Source: Caballeronia terrestris
Lineage (GTDB): Bacteria > Pseudomonadota > Gammaproteobacteria > Burkholderiales > Burkholderiaceae
Length of the DNA stretch: 64,000 nt
Assembly: GCF_001544515.1 (NCBI RefSeq)
Contig: NZ_FCOL02000022.1
Span: 1-64,000, forward strand
Direction: 5' to 3'
A program made the translations under genes and the position numbers. The notes beneath the pieces are model-generated. The model was given only the letters and a program-made list of their open reading frames with translations. It did no database searches and was not told where the DNA came from. Below are positions 36,367 through 46,625 of the stretch, in pieces (positions within the stretch are counted from its first letter, which is position 1; each line of letters begins with the position of its first letter).

Positions 36367-38197
36367 GTCTTCTGGCGCCATCGGGCGTCCCTTGTTCGCC
36401 GCGGTTGCGTTTCTGCTCTCGTGTCTGTTCGTGCTATCCGGCGTCGCGAATTTTGCCCGTGCGGCCGACGACTTCCTCGACCCCGCCGTCGCCTTCAAGT
36501 TCAGCGCCACCGAGCATCCTGGCGAAATCGAGGTTCGATATAAGGTCGCGGACGGGTATTACATGTATCGCGAGCGCTTCGCCTTCGCGGCCAAAGGTGG
36601 CGGCGCGACGCTCGGTGACGCGCAACTGCCCGTCGGCAAGGTCCACTTCGATCAGACGTTCAACAAGGACGTCGAGACCTATCGCGGCGACGTCGTCATC
36701 CGCATCCCGGTGAAGCAGGCGAGCGGGCCGTTCGATCTCGCCATCACGTCGCAGGGATGCGCCGATCAGGGCATCTGCTATCCGCCGATGGAGCGCATCT
36801 ATCGCGTGAGCGGCGCCGCGCTGCGTGCCGCCGACCCCAACGCTCCACCGCCCGTCAACTCACAAGTCTCCGACTTGCCCTGGTACGACCGCGCGACCAA
36901 TGCCGATTACGCACAATCGCTGCTCGAGAGCGGCGGATTTTTTGCGATCGTCGGACTGTATTTCGCGGCGGGCGTCGTGCTGAGCCTGCTGCCGTGCTCC
37001 TATCCGATGATCCCGATCCTCTCGGCGATCATCATCGGCGAGGGGTCTAGTGTCACGCGCGGACGCGGGTTCGCGTTGTCGGGCGCGTATGTTTTCGGGA
37101 TGGCGCTCGTCTATACGGCGCTCGGCGTCGCGGCTGCGCTGATCGGGCAGAGCCTCGGCGCGTGGCTCCAAAATCCGTGGGTGCTTGGCGCGTTCGGCGT
37201 GCTGCTCGCCGTGTTCGCGCTGACGCTGATCGCCGGCTTCGACATCACCCTGCCGGAGCGCTGGCAGAGCGGCGTGAACGCGGCGTCGCAGAAACGCTCG
37301 GGCGGGAAGTTTGCGGCGGTCGTCGGGATGGGGGCGCTGTCGGCGCTGGTCGTCGGCGCATGCATGACGGCGCCGCTCTTCGCCGTGCTCGCGTTCATCG
37401 CGCATACGGGCAACGCGGTGCTCGGCGGTGTGGCGTTGTTCTCGATGGGCGTCGGGCTTGGCGTGCCGCTGCTGATCATCGGGCTTGGTGCCGGATCGCT
37501 GCTGCCGCGCGCCGGCGCGTGGATGGATGGCGTGAAGGTGTTCTTCGGCGTCGTGCTGCTGGCGGCAGCGTTGTGGATCGTGTGGCCTGTGCTCGACGGC
37601 GTCACGCAGATGTTGTTGGCCGCGTTGTGGTTGCTGATCGCCGCAGCCGCACTCGGGCTTTTCGCGACGGGCACCGCGCCGGTCACGATCTGGCGACGAC
37701 TCGGGCGCGGCATCGGCGCTGCGTTCACCATCTGGGCTGCGACGCTGCTCGTCGGGCTGGCCGCCGGCTCAACCGATCCGCTGCGTCCGCTTTCAGTGTT
37801 CGTTGCTAGGGAAGGCGGAGGCACCCAAACAGCGCGAGCGCCGACGTTCGCGCCGGTACGCTCGTCGACGGAACTGGATCTCGCGGTGAAATCCGCCGCG
37901 CGCCCCGCGATGCTCGATTTCTACGCCGACTGGTGTGTCTCCTGCAAGGAAATGGAGCATCTGACGTTCAGCGATCCGCGCGTGAAAGCGCGTCTCGCGC
38001 AGTTGAACCTGCTGCGCGCCGACGTCACGGCCAACAACGCCGACGACCAGGCGCTGCTCAAGCGCTTCAGGCTGTTTGGGCCGCCGGGCATCATTTTCTT
38101 CGATGCACAGGGCAACGAGACGGCGCGGGTGATCGGCTATGAATCGCCGGACAAGTTCTTGAAGAGCATGGAAAAGCTGGGCGCGCCGACGACCTGA
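36359..38197 (+). CDS. dsbD: Thiol:disulfide interchange protein DsbD
   Basis: A 612-residue inner-membrane protein that carries electrons from cytoplasmic thioredoxin to periplasmic DsbC, CcmG-like and related proteins. A signal peptide (1-35) leads to the periplasmic alpha domain with Cys134 and Cys140. The eight-helix beta domain has Cys213 in LLPCSYPM and Cys335 in VVGACMTAPL. The C-terminal thioredoxin-like gamma domain has WCVSC (Cys526, Cys529). All six redox cysteines are present. The ATG at 36359 overlaps the end of cutA. Reductant supply fits the cytochrome c assembly genes downstream. Confidence 0.95.
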   Translation: MLKSSGAIGRPLFAAVAFLLSCLFVLSGVANFARAADDFLDPAVAFKFSATEHPGEIEVRYKVADGYYMYRERFAFAAKGGGATLGDAQLPVGKVHFDQTFNKDVETYRGDVVIRIPVKQASGPFDLAITSQGCADQGICYPPMERIYRVSGAALRAADPNAPPPVNSQVSDLPWYDRATNADYAQSLLESGGFFAIVGLYFAAGVVLSLLPCSYPMIPILSAIIIGEGSSVTRGRGFALSGAYVFGMALVYTALGVAAALIGQSLGAWLQNPWVLGAFGVLLAVFALTLIAGFDITLPERWQSGVNAASQKRSGGKFAAVVGMGALSALVVGACMTAPLFAVLAFIAHTGNAVLGGVALFSMGVGLGVPLLIIGLGAGSLLPRAGAWMDGVKVFFGVVLLAAALWIVWPVLDGVTQMLLAALWLLIAAAALGLFATGTAPVTIWRRLGRGIGAAFTIWAATLLVGLAAGSTDPLRPLSVFVAREGGGTQTARAPTFAPVRSSTELDLAVKSAARPAMLDFYADWCVSCKEMEHLTFSDPRVKARLAQLNLLRADVTANNADDQALLKRFRLFGPPGIIFFDAQGNETARVIGYESPDKFLKSMEKLGAPTT

Positions 38198-38213
38198 AAT
38201 GGGCTCCGACAAC

Positions 38214-38250
38214 GCAAAAAGGGCGATGCCATCGGCATCGCCCTTTTTGC
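38214..38250. terminator. Bidirectional terminator, dsbD and hemB
   Basis: Two 17-bp perfectly complementary arms (38214-38230 and 38234-38250) flank an ATC loop. The outer part is five A on one side and five T on the other, so the hairpin works in both directions between the convergent dsbD and hemB. Confidence 0.93.
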
Positions 38251-38272
38251 CAGAGCGCCAGAGCGCTCGAAC

Positions 38273-39322
<1,050 letters not shown>

Positions 39323-39381
39323 TTACGCGAAAGCCATGTGCGACAAGCCTCGCGGGGCCGTCCAGAACCTTTTCAAGACAA

Positions 39382-39503
39382 TGGTATATCATACCGATCG
39401 AGCTAGGCGCTTTGCGCTGATCTCCCCGCTTCTCCTCCCTGAGCGGGTGCCTGTCGTTATTCGATTAGGCTGTTTGACCCGCCGTCATGCGGCGGGTTTT
39501 TTT
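39382..39503 (+). ncRNA. Candidate small RNA with CCUCC loop between hemB and engB
   Basis: In the 262-nt gap between two minus-strand genes the plus strand has an extended -10 element TGGTATATC (39382-39390), so RNA could start near 39397. Three hairpins follow: GGCGC/GCGC-type near 39405-39417; CCCGCT (39425-39430) with AGCGGG (39442-39447) around the loop TCTCCTCCCTG; and CCCGCCG (39478-39484) with CGGCGGG (39490-39496) followed by seven T. The middle loop is complementary to Shine-Dalgarno GGAGG. No plus-strand protein gene explains the terminator. No good -35 box is visible. This is a prediction only. Confidence 0.45.
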
Positions 39504-39533
39504 ATGTGCAAACGGTTTTGCATCGATCGGCGC

Positions 39534-40196
39534 TCACTCTGCCGCGTCCTCTTCCGCACTCTCGCCCTTGGCTTCAGGGATCAGCCAGCTTTCGATCAGC
39601 TCGTGCGCCTCATCGATCCCCACGCGCTTGAGCGCCGAGAACAGTTGAACCGTCAATTCCCCGCGATACCCGGCCGCCTTGTAATCCGCGAACGATTTTT
39701 TCGTCGCGCGCAGGGCGTTGGTCATCTCTTGTCGCGTCAATTTGTCGCATTTTGTGAGGAGCGCGTGGATCGGCTTACCCGTCGGCGCGAACCAGTCGAT
39801 CATGATCTGATCGAGTTCGGTCAATGGCCGGCGCGAGTCCATCATCAGGATCATCCCGCAAAGCTGGGCGCGGCTCTGCAGGTAGGTGGACAGCAATTGC
39901 TGCCAGTGCGCTTTCGCCGCGCCGGGCACTTCGGCGTAACCATATCCGGGCAGGTCGACGAGATGCGCGACGGGGGCATCCGCCGGACCGACCGAGAAGT
40001 AATTGATATGCTGCGTACGTCCTGGCGTCTTGCTCGCGAAAGCCAGCCGTTTCTGATTGCACAGGATGTTGATCGCCGTCGATTTTCCCGCGTTCGAGCG
40101 TCCGGCAAAGGCGATTTCCGGTTGCGGCGTGGGCGGCAAATCGCGCAAATGATTGACGGTCGTGAAGAAGCGGGCTTGATGGAGCAGGAATGACAT
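39534..40196 (-). CDS. engB: Ribosome biogenesis GTP-binding protein EngB/YsxC
   Basis: A 220-residue TRAFAC GTPase required for late 50S assembly. The G1 motif GRSNAGKST is at 32-40, G3 is [11 protein letters not shown], and G4 is TKCDKLTR. The C-terminus has an acidic extension ([13 protein letters not shown]). It is transcribed away from the cytochrome c4 gene; the 289-nt divergent gap holds the promoters. Confidence 0.94.
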   Translation of the reverse strand: MSFLLHQARFFTTVNHLRDLPPTPQPEIAFAGRSNAGKSTAINILCNQKRLAFASKTPGRTQHINYFSVGPADAPVAHLVDLPGYGYAEVPGAAKAHWQQLLSTYLQSRAQLCGMILMMDSRRPLTELDQIMIDWFAPTGKPIHALLTKCDKLTRQEMTNALRATKKSFADYKAAGYRGELTVQLFSALKRVGIDEAHELIESWLIPEAKGESAEEDAAE

Positions 40197-40485
40197 TGGC
40201 GGGCCGATTTAGAAAAGCGGTGAAAACCCAAGCCTTGAGAACCCGGTAAATACTGGGCATGCCCCGACTGGCGTCTTTGCGATTAGCAGGTTATTGTACA
40301 ATACGGCGGTTTTTACAAGACCAGCACGGGCGCGCAAGACCCAAGCCAGATAAGGAGCAGGACGGATTTTCGGGCATTTTTGAGAGCCCAACGTTCAGGT
40401 GTCTTGCGGCAGAACGTGACATAAACGGTTGCCGTCGTTTTTTGCAGAACCTCACATTCTCACAAGACGAAAAACAGGGTACGCG
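40197..40485. promoter_or_regulatory. Divergent engB / cytochrome c4 promoter region
   Basis: This is a non-coding gap between two divergent genes. The 10-bp palindrome ATTGTACAAT (about 40294-40303) supplies a TACAAT -10 candidate on either strand, but no matching consensus -35 box is clear. I see no other gene or repeat. Confidence 0.35.
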
Positions 40486-41142
40486 ATGAACCGACTGTAC
40501 AAGTCTCTGATGGTGCTTCAAGTAGCAGCAACGTTCGGTGGATTGGCAGTGTCAGGACAAGCGGCGGAGCCCGCCCAGCCTGCAAAACCGGATCTGAACC
40601 GGGGACAGGCGATCGCAACCCAGGTATGCGCCGCATGTCACGCGGCGGACGGCAACAGCGCAGGCGCCGCGTTTCCGAAGCTCGCGGGCCAGCACGCGGA
40701 ATACATCGTCAAGCAGTTGAAGGATTACAAGACGCAGCCGGGTGCAAAGGCGCCGGCGCGCAACAACCCGATCATGGCGGGCATCGCAAGCGCCTTGTCG
40801 GATCAGGACGCGGTCAACGTCGCGGCTTACTTCGCCGCGCAGAAAACCAAGCCCGGCTTCGCGCGCAACAAGAACGACGTCGCGCTCGGCCAGAAGATCT
40901 ACCGCGGCGGCATCGCGGACAAGGGCGTGCCGGCGTGCGCGGCGTGTCACGGCGCGGCGGGCATGGGCATTCCGGTGCAGTATCCGCGGCTGTCGTGGCA
41001 GTGGGGCGACTACACCGCGGCGCAGTTGACCGCGTTCGCGCAGGGCACGCGCAACAACAGCGAGCCGATGCACACGATCTCGCTGCGCCTCACTGATGCC
41101 GAGATAAAGGCCGTGTCGGATTACATTGCGGGCCTGCACTGA
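40486..41142 (+). CDS. Dihaem cytochrome c4
   Basis: A 218-residue secreted cytochrome. A signal peptide (1-27, ending SGQAA) precedes two class I cytochrome c domains with CAACH at 48-52 and CAACH at 151-155; the Met ligands are probably in PIMAG and SEPMHT. Cytochrome c4 donates electrons from the bc1 complex to terminal oxidases in the periplasm. The ATG at 40486 is preferred over an upstream in-frame start because it places the signal peptide at the N-terminus. Two hairpins and the cytochrome c assembly genes follow. Confidence 0.93.
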   Translation: MNRLYKSLMVLQVAATFGGLAVSGQAAEPAQPAKPDLNRGQAIATQVCAACHAADGNSAGAAFPKLAGQHAEYIVKQLKDYKTQPGAKAPARNNPIMAGIASALSDQDAVNVAAYFAAQKTKPGFARNKNDVALGQKIYRGGIADKGVPACAACHGAAGMGIPVQYPRLSWQWGDYTAAQLTAFAQGTRNNSEPMHTISLRLTDAEIKAVSDYIAGLH

Positions 41143-41221
41143 GTTGAGCCGTACGAGTTAGAAGCGTCCAGCGATCTGCCGCGAGCAAACAGATCACCGC
41201 AGCAGTCGCCCACATTACGAA

Positions 41222-41302
41222 GCCGGTCCGACGAGACCGGCACAAACAAGAAAAGGGTGGGACGTCGGTCGGGCATGACCGCCAGCGTCTCCACCCTTTT
41301 TT
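41222..41302 (+). terminator. Paired hairpins ending the cytochrome c4 transcript
   Basis: A 7-bp hairpin GCCGGTC/GACCGGC (41222-41241) without T run is followed by a terminator in which AAAAGGGTGG (41251-41260) pairs with CCACCCTTTT (41291-41300), with an inner GACG/CGTC pair and six T. It separates the abundant cytochrome message from resB. Confidence 0.8.
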
Positions 41303-41322
41303 GCTGTCCAGTCGGAGTTTGA

Positions 41323-43545
41323 ATGAGCGTCACCACCTCGGGAATGCAGTCGAAGTCGAGTCGTCGGGCTGTCAGGCATTTCGTCGAACTGGTCAGTTCG
41401 ATGCGCTTCGCGATCGCCTTGCTGGTCGTTCTCGCGATTGCGAGCATCATCGGCACGGTTCTCACGCAGGAAGATCCGTACCCGAATTACGTCAATCAGT
41501 TCGGTCCGTTCTGGGCCGACATCTTTCGCGGTGTGAGCCTCTACAACGTGTACAGCGCGTGGTGGTTCATGCTGATTATGATCTTCCTGGTGATCTCGGT
41601 GTCGCTGTGCGTGATCCGCAACGGCCCGAAAATGATCGCCGACATGAAAAGCTGGAAGGATCGCGTGCGCGAAGCCGGTCTGCGCGCGTTTCACCACAAG
41701 GGCGAATTCGAGGTGTCGACGAGTCGCGCGGAAACGTCCGCCGCGTTGCAGCGTCTGTCGGGCAAGCTCGGCTACAAGTTCGTCGCACGCGAAACCAACA
41801 GCGGCGCGACGCTGATCGCCGCCAAGCGCGGCGCGTTGACGAAGCTCGGCTACATCTCGGCGCATGTGGCGATCGTCGTGATCTGTCTCGGCGGCCTGCT
41901 CGACAGCAACCTGCCGATCAAGCTGCAAATGTGGCTCTTCAACAAGACGCCGGTCGCAACCAACGCCGTCATCAACGACATTCCGCCGGAACACCGCCTC
42001 GCCGCAACGAATCCCACGTTCCGCGGCTACGCGTGGGTGCCCGAGGGCCAGTTCGTCGGCACGGCGATTTTGAACCAGCAGGACGGATCGCTGATTCAGG
42101 ACCTGCCGTTCTCGATCCAGCTCAACAAGTTCATCGTCGATTACTACTCGACCGGCATGCCGAAGCTCTTCGCGAGCGATATCGTCGTGATCGATCACGA
42201 GAGCGGCAAGCGCATTCCGGCGCGTATCGAAGTGAACAAGCCGTTCACCTATGACGGCATCTCGATTTACCAGTCGAGCTTTCAGGACGGCGGCTCGAAG
42301 CTCGACATGACCGCCTGGCCGATGTCCGGCGCCAGCGCGAAGACCACGCCGTTCGGCGGCGCGATCGGCTCGACGGCGCCGGTGAATGCGCAGATCATCG
42401 GCGCGAAGGGCGAAACCGTCGAATTCACTGATTTCCGCGCGATCAACGTCGAAAACGTGACGGACGGCCGCGGCGCCGTCGATGCGCGCGGCGTCGGCCA
42501 GACGCAGACGCTCCGGCAAGCGTTCGACGAACGCCTCGGCTCTGGCGCGAAAACCTCGAAGCCGACCGATCTGCGCAACGTGGGGCCATCGGTGCAATAC
42601 AAGGTGCGTAGCACGGATGGCCAGGCGCGCGAGTACAACAACTACATGCTGCCGGTCGATGTCGGCGGCCAGCAGATGTTCCTCGCCGGCATGCGCGTGA
42701 GCCCGAACGATCCGTTCCGCTACCTTCGCATTCCCGCCGACGATCAAAGCTCGGTCAAGCAGTGGATGCTCCTGCGCGCCGCGCTCGCGACGCCCGGGAT
42801 GCGAGCCGAAGCCGCCCACCGCTTCGCGCAGCGCTCGGTGCCGCAGGCGAGCGGCGACTTGCAGAAGCATCTGGAAGAAAGCGCCGTGCGCGTGCTGAAC
42901 CTGTTCGCAGGCGCCGACGAAAACGGAGCCACGCCGCAGAACGGCCAGACGGTTGGCGGCTTCGCGGCGATCGCGACGTTCATCGACAAATCGGTGCCGA
43001 AGGGCGAGCAGGAAAAGGCGGCCGGCTTGCTGCTGCGCATGCTGGAAGGCGCGACGTGGGACCTGTGGCAGATTGCACGCGAGCAGAACGGCATGCCCGA
43101 AGCCAAGGTCGACGAAAAGAACACGGCGTTCGTACAGGCGTCGATCAATGCGCTTTCGGACAGCTTTCTGTACGGATCGCCGGTCTTCCTGCAACTCGAA
43201 TCGTTCAAGCAGATCCAGGCGTCGGTGTTCCAGCTCACGCGCGCGCCGGGTAAAAAACTGGTGTATCTTGGCAGCCTCCTCCTCGTACTCGGCATCTTTT
43301 CGATGTTTTACGTACGCGAACGCCGCCTCTGGTTCTGGCTCAAAGATAAAGGCGAGGGCGGCGCGACGGTGCTGATGGCGATGTCGACCGCGCGCCGAAC
43401 GCTCGACTTCGAAAAGGAATTCGCCCAGACGCGCGATACCGTCGCGGCCACGCTCGGCGGCAGGCCGGTCGGGGCAACCGAGGCACCGCCGCCCGCCGCC
43501 ACCGCACAGCCCGAAGCCGTCGGCTCGCACGAATCAACCCGGTAA
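41323..43545 (+). CDS. resB: Cytochrome c biogenesis protein ResB
   Basis: A 740-residue inner-membrane protein of the System II (Ccs) cytochrome c maturation pathway. Three N-terminal helices (the first in MRFAIALLVVLAIASIIGT, the third before LLDSNLPI) are followed by a very large periplasmic region and a last helix near 640-660 (LVYLGSLLLVLGIFSMFYV). With CcsB it moves haem across the membrane and ligates it to CXXCH motifs. A GGAGTT site precedes the ATG. It is 4 nt upstream of ccsB. Confidence 0.94.
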   Translation: MSVTTSGMQSKSSRRAVRHFVELVSSMRFAIALLVVLAIASIIGTVLTQEDPYPNYVNQFGPFWADIFRGVSLYNVYSAWWFMLIMIFLVISVSLCVIRNGPKMIADMKSWKDRVREAGLRAFHHKGEFEVSTSRAETSAALQRLSGKLGYKFVARETNSGATLIAAKRGALTKLGYISAHVAIVVICLGGLLDSNLPIKLQMWLFNKTPVATNAVINDIPPEHRLAATNPTFRGYAWVPEGQFVGTAILNQQDGSLIQDLPFSIQLNKFIVDYYSTGMPKLFASDIVVIDHESGKRIPARIEVNKPFTYDGISIYQSSFQDGGSKLDMTAWPMSGASAKTTPFGGAIGSTAPVNAQIIGAKGETVEFTDFRAINVENVTDGRGAVDARGVGQTQTLRQAFDERLGSGAKTSKPTDLRNVGPSVQYKVRSTDGQAREYNNYMLPVDVGGQQMFLAGMRVSPNDPFRYLRIPADDQSSVKQWMLLRAALATPGMRAEAAHRFAQRSVPQASGDLQKHLEESAVRVLNLFAGADENGATPQNGQTVGGFAAIATFIDKSVPKGEQEKAAGLLLRMLEGATWDLWQIAREQNGMPEAKVDEKNTAFVQASINALSDSFLYGSPVFLQLESFKQIQASVFQLTRAPGKKLVYLGSLLLVLGIFSMFYVRERRLWFWLKDKGEGGATVLMAMSTARRTLDFEKEFAQTRDTVAATLGGRPVGATEAPPPAATAQPEAVGSHESTR

Positions 43546-43549
43546 GATC

Positions 43550-44752
43550 ATGGCCCTCATTCAAGCTTCCTCCCATTCGACTCCAGCCTGTCAGCGCGCG
43601 GCGCAAAGCCCCGCCGATGCGGCCCTTTTCGACGATCGTCCGTTCCTGAAGAAACTCGGCGCCATCGACTGGCTATTTGCCTTGGCGATGGTCGCGGGCG
43701 CGGGTTTCGCGCTGTATCGCTATCACCCGTTCATGGACGTCTACGACAAGGCCGTGCTGATCGCGGCCGTGCCGACGTTCACGGTGCTCGGCTGGCGCTG
43801 GAAACCGGTGCGTTTGTTGATCGCGATGATCGCAGTGCTGTCGCTTTTTTCGATCCAGCTCTATCACGCCGATCTCGCCCGTGCCGACACGAACTTCTTC
43901 CTGAAGTATTTCCTCTCGAGCCAGTCCGCCATCCTGTGGATGAGCGCGCTCTTCATCCTCGCGACGGTGTTCTACTGGATCGGCCTCGTCACGCGTTCGG
44001 CGACGGGCGGCGCGATCGGCTCGAAGATGACGTGGGTGGCCGTGCTGATGGGTTTCGTCGGCCTGATGGTGCGCTGGTACGAGTCCTATCTGATCGGCTC
44101 GGACGTCGGGCACATTCCGATCTCGAATCTGTATGAAGTTTTTGTGCTGTTTTGCCTGATCACGTCGCTGTTCTATCTCTATTACGAGCAGCATTACGCC
44201 ACGCGCGCGATGGGCGCGTTCGTGCTGCTCGTGATCGGCGCGGCTGTCGGCTTCCTGATGTGGTACTCGATTGCCCGCGACGCGCAGCAGATCCAGCCGC
44301 TCGTCCCCGCGCTGCAAAGCTGGTGGATGAAGATTCACGTGCCGGCGAACTTCATCGGCTACGGCAGCTTCGCGCTGTCGGCGATGGTGTCCGTCGCGTA
44401 TCTGTCGAAAGAGCGTGGCGTGCTCGCCGACCGCCTCCCGTCGCTCGAAGTGCTCGACGACGTCATGTACAAGTCGATCGCGGTCGGTTTCGCGTTCTTC
44501 ACGATCGCGACGATCCTCGGCGCGCTGTGGGCCGCGGAAGCGTGGGGCGGCTACTGGAGCTGGGACCCGAAGGAAACCTGGGCGCTGATCGTCTGGCTGA
44601 ACTACGCGGCGTGGCTTCATATGCGTCTGATGAAGGGCCTGCGCGGCGCGGCCGCTGCGTGGTGGGCGCTCACCGGATTGCTGGTCACGACGTTCGCGTT
44701 CCTCGGCGTCAACATGTTCCTGTCGGGGCTGCACAGCTACGGCAAGCTGTAA
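43550..44752 (+). CDS. ccsB: Cytochrome c biogenesis protein CcsB (ResC/CcsA type)
   Basis: A 400-residue polytopic haem-handling protein. The WWD-type periplasmic haem-binding signature WGGYWSWDPKETWAL lies near 331-345, and the external His residues of the family are in the flanking loops. It is the System II synthase partner of ResB. The N-terminus has an extra helix region typical of betaproteobacterial proteins. A terminator follows after 22 nt. Confidence 0.94.
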   Translation: MALIQASSHSTPACQRAAQSPADAALFDDRPFLKKLGAIDWLFALAMVAGAGFALYRYHPFMDVYDKAVLIAAVPTFTVLGWRWKPVRLLIAMIAVLSLFSIQLYHADLARADTNFFLKYFLSSQSAILWMSALFILATVFYWIGLVTRSATGGAIGSKMTWVAVLMGFVGLMVRWYESYLIGSDVGHIPISNLYEVFVLFCLITSLFYLYYEQHYATRAMGAFVLLVIGAAVGFLMWYSIARDAQQIQPLVPALQSWWMKIHVPANFIGYGSFALSAMVSVAYLSKERGVLADRLPSLEVLDDVMYKSIAVGFAFFTIATILGALWAAEAWGGYWSWDPKETWALIVWLNYAAWLHMRLMKGLRGAAAAWWALTGLLVTTFAFLGVNMFLSGLHSYGKL

Positions 44753-44774
44753 TATTCCGCGACTTGCAGCGACT

Positions 44775-44811
44775 AAAAACCGTCACGCAGATTATGCTGG
44801 CGGTTTTTTTT
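44775..44811 (+). terminator. resB-ccsB terminator
   Basis: AAAAACCGTCA (44775-44785) pairs with TGGCGGTTTTT (44798-44808) with one G-U pair and a 12-nt loop, ending in eight T. Confidence 0.88.
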
Positions 44812-44870
44812 CGCCCGTTGCGGAATAGCTGCATCTGAACACTTGTTTAACCCTTATATGCAGTCAGGAA

Positions 44871-44888
44871 ACGCGGGCACGCCCGCGT
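44871..44888 (+). other. Hairpin in the msrP leader
   Basis: ACGCGGG (44871-44877) pairs with CCCGCGT (44882-44888) around a CACG tetraloop, 21 nt before the msrP ATG. It may affect translation or mRNA stability; its role is unknown. Confidence 0.45.
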
Positions 44889-44909
44889 GAAAAACGGTCA
44901 GGAACAGCC

Positions 44910-45905
44910 ATGTTGATCAAACGAAATCGCCTGCTTTCCGGCGACGATATTGCGCGCAGCGAAATCACGCCGCGCGAAGTGTTCGAGAACCGCCGCCGTG
45001 TGCTGCGGGCGATGGGCGCGGGCGCGCTGGCCGCGACGGGGCTCGTTGGCTTGAACGGCGAAGCGCTCGCCACGATGACCTCGCCCGATGCCAAGGCGCA
45101 AAAGCTCGATGCGAAGACGAACTCGAAGTTCGTCGTTGTCGATAAGGTGACGCCATACAAGGACATCACGTCGTACAACAATTACTACGAATTCGGCACG
45201 GACAAGGGCGATCCGGTGCAGAACGCGCATTCACTGCGTCCGAAGCCGTGGAAGATTTCGGTCGAAGGCGCGATCAAGAATCCGAAGGTCTACGACATCG
45301 ATGAAATCCTGAAGCTCGCGCCGCTCGAGGAGCGCGTGTACCGGCTGCGTTGTGTCGAAGGGTGGTCGATGGTGATTCCGTGGATCGGTATTTCGCTGTC
45401 GGAACTCATCAAGCGCGTCGAGCCGACCGGCAACGCGAAGTATGTGCAGTTCATCTCACTGGCCGACCCGTCGCAGATGCCGGGTTTGTCGACTCCGATC
45501 CTCGACTGGCCGTATTCCGAAGGCCTGCGCATGGACGAGGCGATGAATCCGCTGACGCTTTTGACCGTCGGACTTTACGGACAAGTGCTGCCGAACCAGA
45601 ACGGCGCGCCGGTGCGGATCATCGTGCCGTGGAAATACGGCTTCAAGAGTGCGAAGTCGCTGGTGAAGATCCGTTTCGTCGAAAAGCAGCCCGCGACGAG
45701 CTGGAATACCTACGCGCCGAGCGAGTACGGCTTCTATTCGAACGTGAATCCGACGGTCGATCACCCGCGCTGGAGCCAGGCGACGGAGCGGCGCATCGGC
45801 GAGGATGGGTTTTTCACGCCGAAGCGCAAGACGCTGATGTTCAACGGCTACGGCGATCAGGTTGCGTCGCTGTATCAGGGCATGGACCTGAAGAAGAACT
45901 TTTGA
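44910..45905 (+). CDS. msrP: Protein-methionine-sulfoxide reductase catalytic subunit MsrP
   Basis: A 331-residue periplasmic molybdoenzyme of the sulfite oxidase family that reduces methionine sulfoxide in oxidised envelope proteins. A twin-arginine signal ([12 protein letters not shown], 27-38) is followed by cleavage near ALA (52-54). The molybdenum ligand is Cys148 in [12 protein letters not shown]. The C-terminal [20 protein letters not shown] block is a family signature. An AGGAA site precedes the ATG. msrQ follows directly. Confidence 0.95.
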   Translation: MLIKRNRLLSGDDIARSEITPREVFENRRRVLRAMGAGALAATGLVGLNGEALATMTSPDAKAQKLDAKTNSKFVVVDKVTPYKDITSYNNYYEFGTDKGDPVQNAHSLRPKPWKISVEGAIKNPKVYDIDEILKLAPLEERVYRLRCVEGWSMVIPWIGISLSELIKRVEPTGNAKYVQFISLADPSQMPGLSTPILDWPYSEGLRMDEAMNPLTLLTVGLYGQVLPNQNGAPVRIIVPWKYGFKSAKSLVKIRFVEKQPATSWNTYAPSEYGFYSNVNPTVDHPRWSQATERRIGEDGFFTPKRKTLMFNGYGDQVASLYQGMDLKKNF

Positions 45906-46574
45906 GTGAACACGATGCCAACCGTATCCGATATCAAACGGCCGGCTGTGAAAACGAGCGGCGCCACCATGGGCTGGATCGTGCCGGCCAAGGTGATCGT
46001 GTTCGTCGCGGCGCTTTATCCGCTCGCGCGGCTCGTGCTGCTCGGCGTCACCGATGGGCTGGGCGCCAATCCGATCGAATTCATCACGCGCTCGACGGGT
46101 CTCTGGACGCTCGTCTACCTCTGCATCACGCTGGCGATTACGCCAGCGCGGAAGCTCACGGGTGTGAACGCGCTGCTGCGGTTTCGTCGGATGCTCGGGC
46201 TGTTCGCGTTCTTCTACGCCGTGCTGCATTTCACGACGTACCTGTGGTTCGACAAATGGTTCGACGTCGCTGAAATCGTCAAGGACATCGCCAAGCGGCC
46301 GTTCATTACGGTCGGATTCGCTGCGTTTTTGCTGCTGATTTCGCTCGCGGTGACATCGCCGAAAGCGATGGTGAAGAGGCTCGGACGCCACTGGCAGACG
46401 CTGCATAAGGCCATCTACCTGATCGCGACGCTCGCGATCCTGCATTTCTGGTGGATGAAGGCGGGCAAGCACGATTTGCAGCTGCCGAAAATCTACGGCG
46501 CGGTCGTGATTGTGCTGCTGGGCTGGCGGCTTTTCTTTTGGTTTAAGAGTCGACACGCGCGACCGACGCGCTGA
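45906..46574 (+). CDS. msrQ: Haem-binding membrane subunit MsrQ
   Basis: A 222-residue inner-membrane protein with about six helices that passes electrons from the respiratory chain or a flavin reductase to MsrP. It belongs to the ferric-reductase-like haem family; candidate haem His residues lie in YAVLHFTTYLWF and LHKAIYLIATLAILHFWWMK. The start is GTG at 45906, immediately after the msrP stop; an ATG at 45915 is an alternative. Confidence 0.93.
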   Translation: MNTMPTVSDIKRPAVKTSGATMGWIVPAKVIVFVAALYPLARLVLLGVTDGLGANPIEFITRSTGLWTLVYLCITLAITPARKLTGVNALLRFRRMLGLFAFFYAVLHFTTYLWFDKWFDVAEIVKDIAKRPFITVGFAAFLLLISLAVTSPKAMVKRLGRHWQTLHKAIYLIATLAILHFWWMKAGKHDLQLPKIYGAVVIVLLGWRLFFWFKSRHARPTR

Positions 46575-46575
46575 C

Positions 46576-46607
46576 AAAAAAAGCGATGCCGCGGCATCGC
46601 TTTTTTT
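46576..46607. terminator. Bidirectional terminator, msrQ and lysA
   Basis: Seven A plus GCGATGCC (46576-46590) pair with GGCATCGC plus seven T (46593-46607), with GC in the loop. It serves the convergent msrQ and lysA. Confidence 0.93.
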
Positions 46608-46625
46608 CGACCAGAACGCGCAGTT

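Noticed and set aside
44764-44796. Possible promoter in the loop of the ccsB terminator, resembling the rplC and rplQ elements
   Set aside because: TTGCAG and the TTATGC/GATTAT candidates are 20-22 nt apart, outside the usual spacing, so I list only the terminator.
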